64,000 nucleotides of DNA from SMWC01 sp045561055 (GTDB taxonomy: Bacteria; Pseudomonadota; Gammaproteobacteria; Steroidobacterales; Rariloculaceae): NCBI GenBank assembly GCA_045561055.1, contig JBJKYL010000013.1:193249-257248 (forward strand), given 5' to 3'. Position numbers and translations under genes: made by a program. The notes beneath the pieces were generated by a model that was not told the DNA's origin, did no database searches, and saw only the letters and a list, made by a program, of their open reading frames with translations. Below are positions 60,377 through 64,000 of this stretch, piece after piece. How positions within the stretch are numbered: position 1 is the stretch's first letter; each line of letters opens with the position of its first letter.

Positions 60377-61693
60377 ATGAGGCAACTAATTATAGGGCTT
60401 GTGATAGGTATAGTTGCTGCCTATTTTTATTTGGGGACTCCGGTAACTGAAGAAGTTAAAGAGATTGAGACCAGTTCATCGGGCGTGGTGTCTGCAACAA
60501 GCTTTGCTGCCGTGCCTGGACAAATCGGGGGACAAGATTTTTTTGGCGCTTACGATGTAGTTCCTGGATGGCCTATCAATATTGCGGATCAGATAGAGGG
60601 TCATGAGGATTGGACTTGGGGTGCTGGACAGTCAGTTTTTCCTGAGAACCCTAACCGTGTTTTTGTTTTAGTGCGGGGTGAAATACCCAACGTGGAACGG
60701 CCTAGCAATGTCAGCTTGAGAGAAATTGGTATTCCAGCAAATTTTCCAATAAGCGATAGTGTTCCTTGGCGTAATACTACTAATACCTCGCTACCAGTCG
60801 GCGTCGACGACACTATAGACAATTGTCCTCCAGAAAGTGCTAGAGGAGAATGCGGAGTCGACGTCAGGTGGGAGCATACGATTTTAGTATTTAATCGTGA
60901 AGGCGAACTCATCGAAGACTGGACTCAATGGGATTACTTATTTAGACGACCCCACTTCGTTACCATAAGTCCATTTGACTCAGAGAAGCACGTTTGGATA
61001 GTTGATGATTATCGACATGCGATTTTTAAATTTGCTAACGATGGATCAGAGTTAGTTCAAACGATCGGTATTCCTAATGAATACGGTGATAATAACGATC
61101 CAACACGGTTTAATCGACCTACTTTTATGGCATTTCGGTCGGACGGTGGTTTTTATGTGACCGACGGATATCGAAATACAAGGGTGGTCAGGTTTGGTGC
61201 TGACGGTAATTACATCATGCAATGGGGAGAGCCAGGTACGGGTGAATATGATGAGACTCGACCGGGTTATATGAATAATGTACATGGTCTGGCGATAGAC
61301 CACGTAACCAATGAGGTTTACATTAACGATCGAAACAATAATAGAGTTCAAGTATTTACTGAGAACGGTGAGTATCTTCGTGACTGGAATTTTGGAGGCA
61401 ATCCTTCAGACATCCATCTCTTTTATATGGGCCAAGATCGTATGCTTTGGGCGTTTGATCAGGGTACACAAAAAATGCTGAAGTACGACCGAGAGGGTCA
61501 CTTCTTGTATTCATTTGGATCGTTTGGTGTGTCTCCTGGCGGATTCTTTGGTGTTCATGGGATTGCAGTGGATCAAGAGGGTAGTCTGTATGTGGCTGAA
61601 GTTGGAAATGGAGGTGCACAAAAGTACACGCCCAAGGAGGGCGCAAACCCAGAACTTCTATTGGGAGCACCCATCTATTCGGCTTGGGAATAA
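60377..61693 (+). CDS. Membrane-anchored NHL-type beta-propeller protein
   Basis: The 438-residue protein has an N-terminal membrane helix. A six-bladed propeller follows with Tyr-Arg-Asn-Thr-Arg-Val-Val-Arg-Phe, Val-His-Gly-Leu-Ala-Ile-Asp, Asp-Arg-Asn-Asn-Asn-Arg-Val-Gln-Val-Phe and Val-His-Gly-Ile-Ala-Val-Asp blade motifs. It resembles the gene at 38806 and peptidyl-amidoglycolate-lyase-like proteins. Catalysis is unproven. Confidence 0.87.
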   Translation: MRQLIIGLVIGIVAAYFYLGTPVTEEVKEIETSSSGVVSATSFAAVPGQIGGQDFFGAYDVVPGWPINIADQIEGHEDWTWGAGQSVFPENPNRVFVLVRGEIPNVERPSNVSLREIGIPANFPISDSVPWRNTTNTSLPVGVDDTIDNCPPESARGECGVDVRWEHTILVFNREGELIEDWTQWDYLFRRPHFVTISPFDSEKHVWIVDDYRHAIFKFANDGSELVQTIGIPNEYGDNNDPTRFNRPTFMAFRSDGGFYVTDGYRNTRVVRFGADGNYIMQWGEPGTGEYDETRPGYMNNVHGLAIDHVTNEVYINDRNNNRVQVFTENGEYLRDWNFGGNPSDIHLFYMGQDRMLWAFDQGTQKMLKYDREGHFLYSFGSFGVSPGGFFGVHGIAVDQEGSLYVAEVGNGGAQKYTPKEGANPELLLGAPIYSAWE

Positions 61694-61965
61694 AAATAAA
61701 AAAACATTATCACTTGCATGGGGCTAGGTTTCGTTAGAGCTTAATACAATCATAATTCAATTAGTTAATAATATATTATAAAATATTGATAAATATAATA
61801 ATTATATATCTATTATTAGAGGGATTTTTCAAATGTGCCGGAGTGTAAAACCAGACTCTTCCGATGTGTTTGCATCATTTGAATTCTAAAGCGCCGATAA
61901 TGACTGGAATCAAGCATTTCATTTAACGATTTCGATTTGACAACAAAAACTTAAGGAAAACTGAT

Positions 61966-62634
61966 ATGAAAATTTTTAAACCTCTGTTGGGACTGATTGC
62001 TCTTGCTGCGATCACAATTCCAGTGCTTTCACAGGATCAGCAGCCGATGAGTTTCTTTATTACTAGTGTTGGTTCGGGTGATGGCGGCAATCTGGGTGGA
62101 CTTGCCGGTGCTGACGCGCATTGTCAGGCGCTCGCTTCGGCTGCAGGCCGAGGGGACGCTACGTGGCGCGCCTATCTAAGTCAGGCACCTGGAAACGGAA
62201 TGCCAGCGGTTAACGCACGTGACCGTATCGGCGATGGGCCGTGGTATAACGCGAACGGTGTCTATGTTGCTTGGGACATCGACGGACTACATGAGGACCG
62301 TAACAATGTTCGTAAGCCTGTCGCGTTGGATGAGAATGGGGATGAGGTAAATGGGGCCGGCGATTCGCCGAATCGCCATGATATTTTGACCGGTTCTGAC
62401 AGCTCAGGTCGATTAATGTCAGGAAGTTTTGTGCCTGGTAGTGCAAATGGCGTTCTTACTACTTGTAGTAACTGGACAAGCAACGACACCGGTAATGCCG
62501 TTGTTGGCCATCACGATCGTCTTGGTGGACCGAATGCTTCGTGGAATTCCGTGCACACTTCTCGTAACTGCAGTCAGGAAGGTCTAGTTTCTACGGGCGG
62601 TGACGGTTTGTTCTACTGCTTTGCGGCGGACTGA
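61966..62634 (+). CDS. Exported lectin-like protein (DUF1554/C-type-lectin-like)
   Basis: The 222-residue protein has a signal peptide. A domain follows with Leu-Ala-Gly-Ala-Asp-Ala-His-Cys-Gln-Ala-Leu-Ala, Trp-Arg-Ala-Tyr-Leu-Ser, Ala-Val-Asn-Ala-Arg-Asp-Arg-Ile-Gly, and Cys-Ser-Asn-Trp-Thr-Ser and Leu-Phe-Tyr-Cys-Phe at the end. These fit the C-type-lectin-like/endostatin-like fold seen in marine exported proteins. Its stop lies one base before the sulfatase start, so the two are coupled. It may bind a sulfated glycan or present one to the sulfatase; that is inference. Confidence 0.75.
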   Translation: MKIFKPLLGLIALAAITIPVLSQDQQPMSFFITSVGSGDGGNLGGLAGADAHCQALASAAGRGDATWRAYLSQAPGNGMPAVNARDRIGDGPWYNANGVYVAWDIDGLHEDRNNVRKPVALDENGDEVNGAGDSPNRHDILTGSDSSGRLMSGSFVPGSANGVLTTCSNWTSNDTGNAVVGHHDRLGGPNASWNSVHTSRNCSQEGLVSTGGDGLFYCFAAD

Positions 62635-62635
62635 T

Positions 62636-64000
62636 ATGCGCTATCTTGGCATAGTGGTCGCGGCATTCTTCGCTGCGGCTACTATTTCGGGGGCGGCGCA
62701 AGCCGCGCCAAACATCTTATTGATCATCGGCGACGATATGGGTGTTGAGACCCTTGCATCCTATGGTCTTGGGGAGAATCCGCCGAAGACGGCGACCCTA
62801 GACGAGATGGCTCGGCAGGGTATGCGTTTCACGAATTTTTGGGCGCAACCGGTATGCTCGCCAACGCGGGCTGCGATTATCACCGGCCGTTACAGTTTTC
62901 GGACGGGTATCGGTTTCGCTACCCTCAATTTGGATTTACCGAAATCCCTGCAATTCCAGAGTGGTCTTCTCCTGCTCCCGGTGCGCCGCGGGTAATGGCT
63001 GGGGGCGGCTTCCGCGGGTCACCGACCCACGGTTTACTTCCCGATGAATACACATTGCCGATGGCATTTAACGCTAATCCCGACCTGGGTTATACCACCG
63101 CGGCTATCGGTAAGTGGCATCTTGCTGATAGGACCAACGGTTGGATAGAGCATCCAAACCGCGTCGGCTTTAACCACTTTTCGGGATTGATGAATGGTGG
63201 CCCTGCCCATTTTTTCTCATGGAATAAAGTTATTAATGGTGTGGTGAGCGGTGAAATTGGTTATACACCGGTTGACAAGGCTGACGATGCGATTGATTGG
63301 ATAGCAGAGCAGGGCGATGAACCTTGGTTTATGTGGTTTGCGTTCAACTTGGCGCATGCACCAATGCACCTACCGCCTGAAGAGAACTGGCAGTCCGATT
63401 ATTCGAATCTCGATTCCAAGGAAATTGCCGAATCCGATAGAGCGGGTTATTTCGATGCGATGATCGAAGCGATGGATACGCAGATTGGTAGGCTACTGGG
63501 ATCAATGGACGCCCCTGTTCGAGACAATACCTATGTGATTTTCCTCGGCGATAATGGAACCGCAAAGGCTAATGTGCGGGCGCCATTCCGAGAAGGCCGG
63601 GCTAAAAGTACGATTTATGAAGGTGGCGTGAATACGCCACTGATCATTACCGGTCCGGGGATTGAGCCTGGCACGGTGCCGGATGCGCTTGTTAATGCTT
63701 CGGACCTTTTTGTAACGATCATGGAGATGGCTAGAATCGACGTGCAAGCAACCGTACCCGAAGAGGTTATCCATGACTCCGTTAGTTTTATGCCGGTGCT
63801 TGCTGATGCAGACACGCCGTCGCCACGTGATTGGCTATATGCTGACATGTTCTTAGGTAGTTTCGCTGGAGTTGAGTCGGCGGATTATGCGATGCGTAAC
63901 GAGCGTTACAAGCTGCTACGTTTTGATGGCGAGGAAGAATTTTACGATCTTCAGAATGATCCTTACGAATACAAAAATCTCTTAAGCGGTGACCTGACAA
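62636..64000 (+). pseudogene. Exported sulfatase, frameshifted and cut by the window end
   Basis: The protein starts with a signal peptide and Ile-Leu-Leu-Ile-Ile-Gly-Asp-Asp-Met-Gly, then the formylglycine site Cys-Ser-Pro-Thr-Arg. The frame stops at 62995, but the next frame continues from about 62940 as a normal sulfatase. The downstream frame has Ile-Gly-Lys-Trp-His-Leu, Leu-Gly-Asp-Asn-Gly-Thr and Tyr-Asp-Leu-Gln-Asn-Asp-Pro, and runs off the right edge. Restoring one base at about 62940 joins the frames in a smooth Glu-Ile-Pro-Ala-Ile-Pro-Glu segment. It may be a real frameshift or a sequencing deletion. It is coupled to the lectin-like gene. Confidence 0.85.

Noticed and set aside
61856..61866. 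CTCTTCCGAT resembling part of a sequencing adapter
   Set aside because: Only about ten bases match, flanking sequence does not continue the adapter, and the location is ordinary AT-rich intergenic DNA.

Overview
The window reads as chromosomal DNA of an uncultivated, probably marine gammaproteobacterium. The evidence is the dnaX-ybaB-recR cluster, orn beside rsgA, a DUF1249 (YqiB-type) protein, tail-specific protease Prc, an HspQ-like protein, a bifunctional HisB and a long-form HisG. Three TonB-dependent receptors and a large set of Sec/Tat-exported enzymes (sulfatase, metallo-beta-lactamase-fold hydrolases, beta-propellers, DUF6152, YceI, lectin-like proteins) suit a Gram-negative scavenger of organic matter. 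I see no tRNA, rRNA, CRISPR array, phage or intact insertion sequence.

Layout. 1-10 kb is housekeeping: the dnaX end, ybaB, recR, a HIT hydrolase, rsgA and orn; then pyruvate phosphate dikinase facing its own regulatory kinase/phosphorylase; then DUF1249 and prc. 9.7-26.5 kb is mixed: two lipoproteins and a small membrane protein, a heme-motif FG-GAP protein, a BtuB-like receptor, a TPR-oxygenase fusion, rhlE, an exported phosphoesterase, a Bax-inhibitor-like protein, a zinc-type receptor carrying three Asp/His repeat loops, a diheme cytochrome c, a ricin-like protein, DUF6152 and an exported VOC protein. 26.5-37.7 kb looks AT-richer and accessory: a cadherin-like lipoprotein, a 996-residue exported orphan, a kexin-like subtilase followed at once by a separate propeptide-like protein, an esterase, a two-partner-secretion-like remnant, a coiled-coil membrane protein with a possible TonB-like C-terminus, and an HEGSH membrane protein. 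37.7-48.3 kb holds a TctC-type binding protein, a propeller, a lipocalin-like protein, an MBL-DUF6152 operon, a TonB receptor with a scrambled 3' end, YceI and a DUF6152-like fusion. 48.3-56 kb is a complete histidine operon, hisGDCBHAFEI, led by a TrpR-like repressor gene with a candidate operator in its promoter. 56-64 kb holds HspQ, an ADP-ribosylglycohydrolase lipoprotein, a GOB-like MBL hydrolase, a Tat-exported aldo/keto reductase, a propeller, a lectin-like protein and a frameshifted sulfatase cut by the window end.

The most notable observations are the subtilase plus separate propeptide-like gene (30.3-34.4 kb), which resembles the Aeromonas sobria ASP/ORF2 external-chaperone arrangement; the TrpR-like histidine-operon regulator with a GTATTA-N6-TAATAC operator; hisF apparently starting at ATT; the Asp/His-repeat zinc receptor; and two genes with broken frames (43409-46037 and 62636 onward), which may be pseudogenes or assembly errors.
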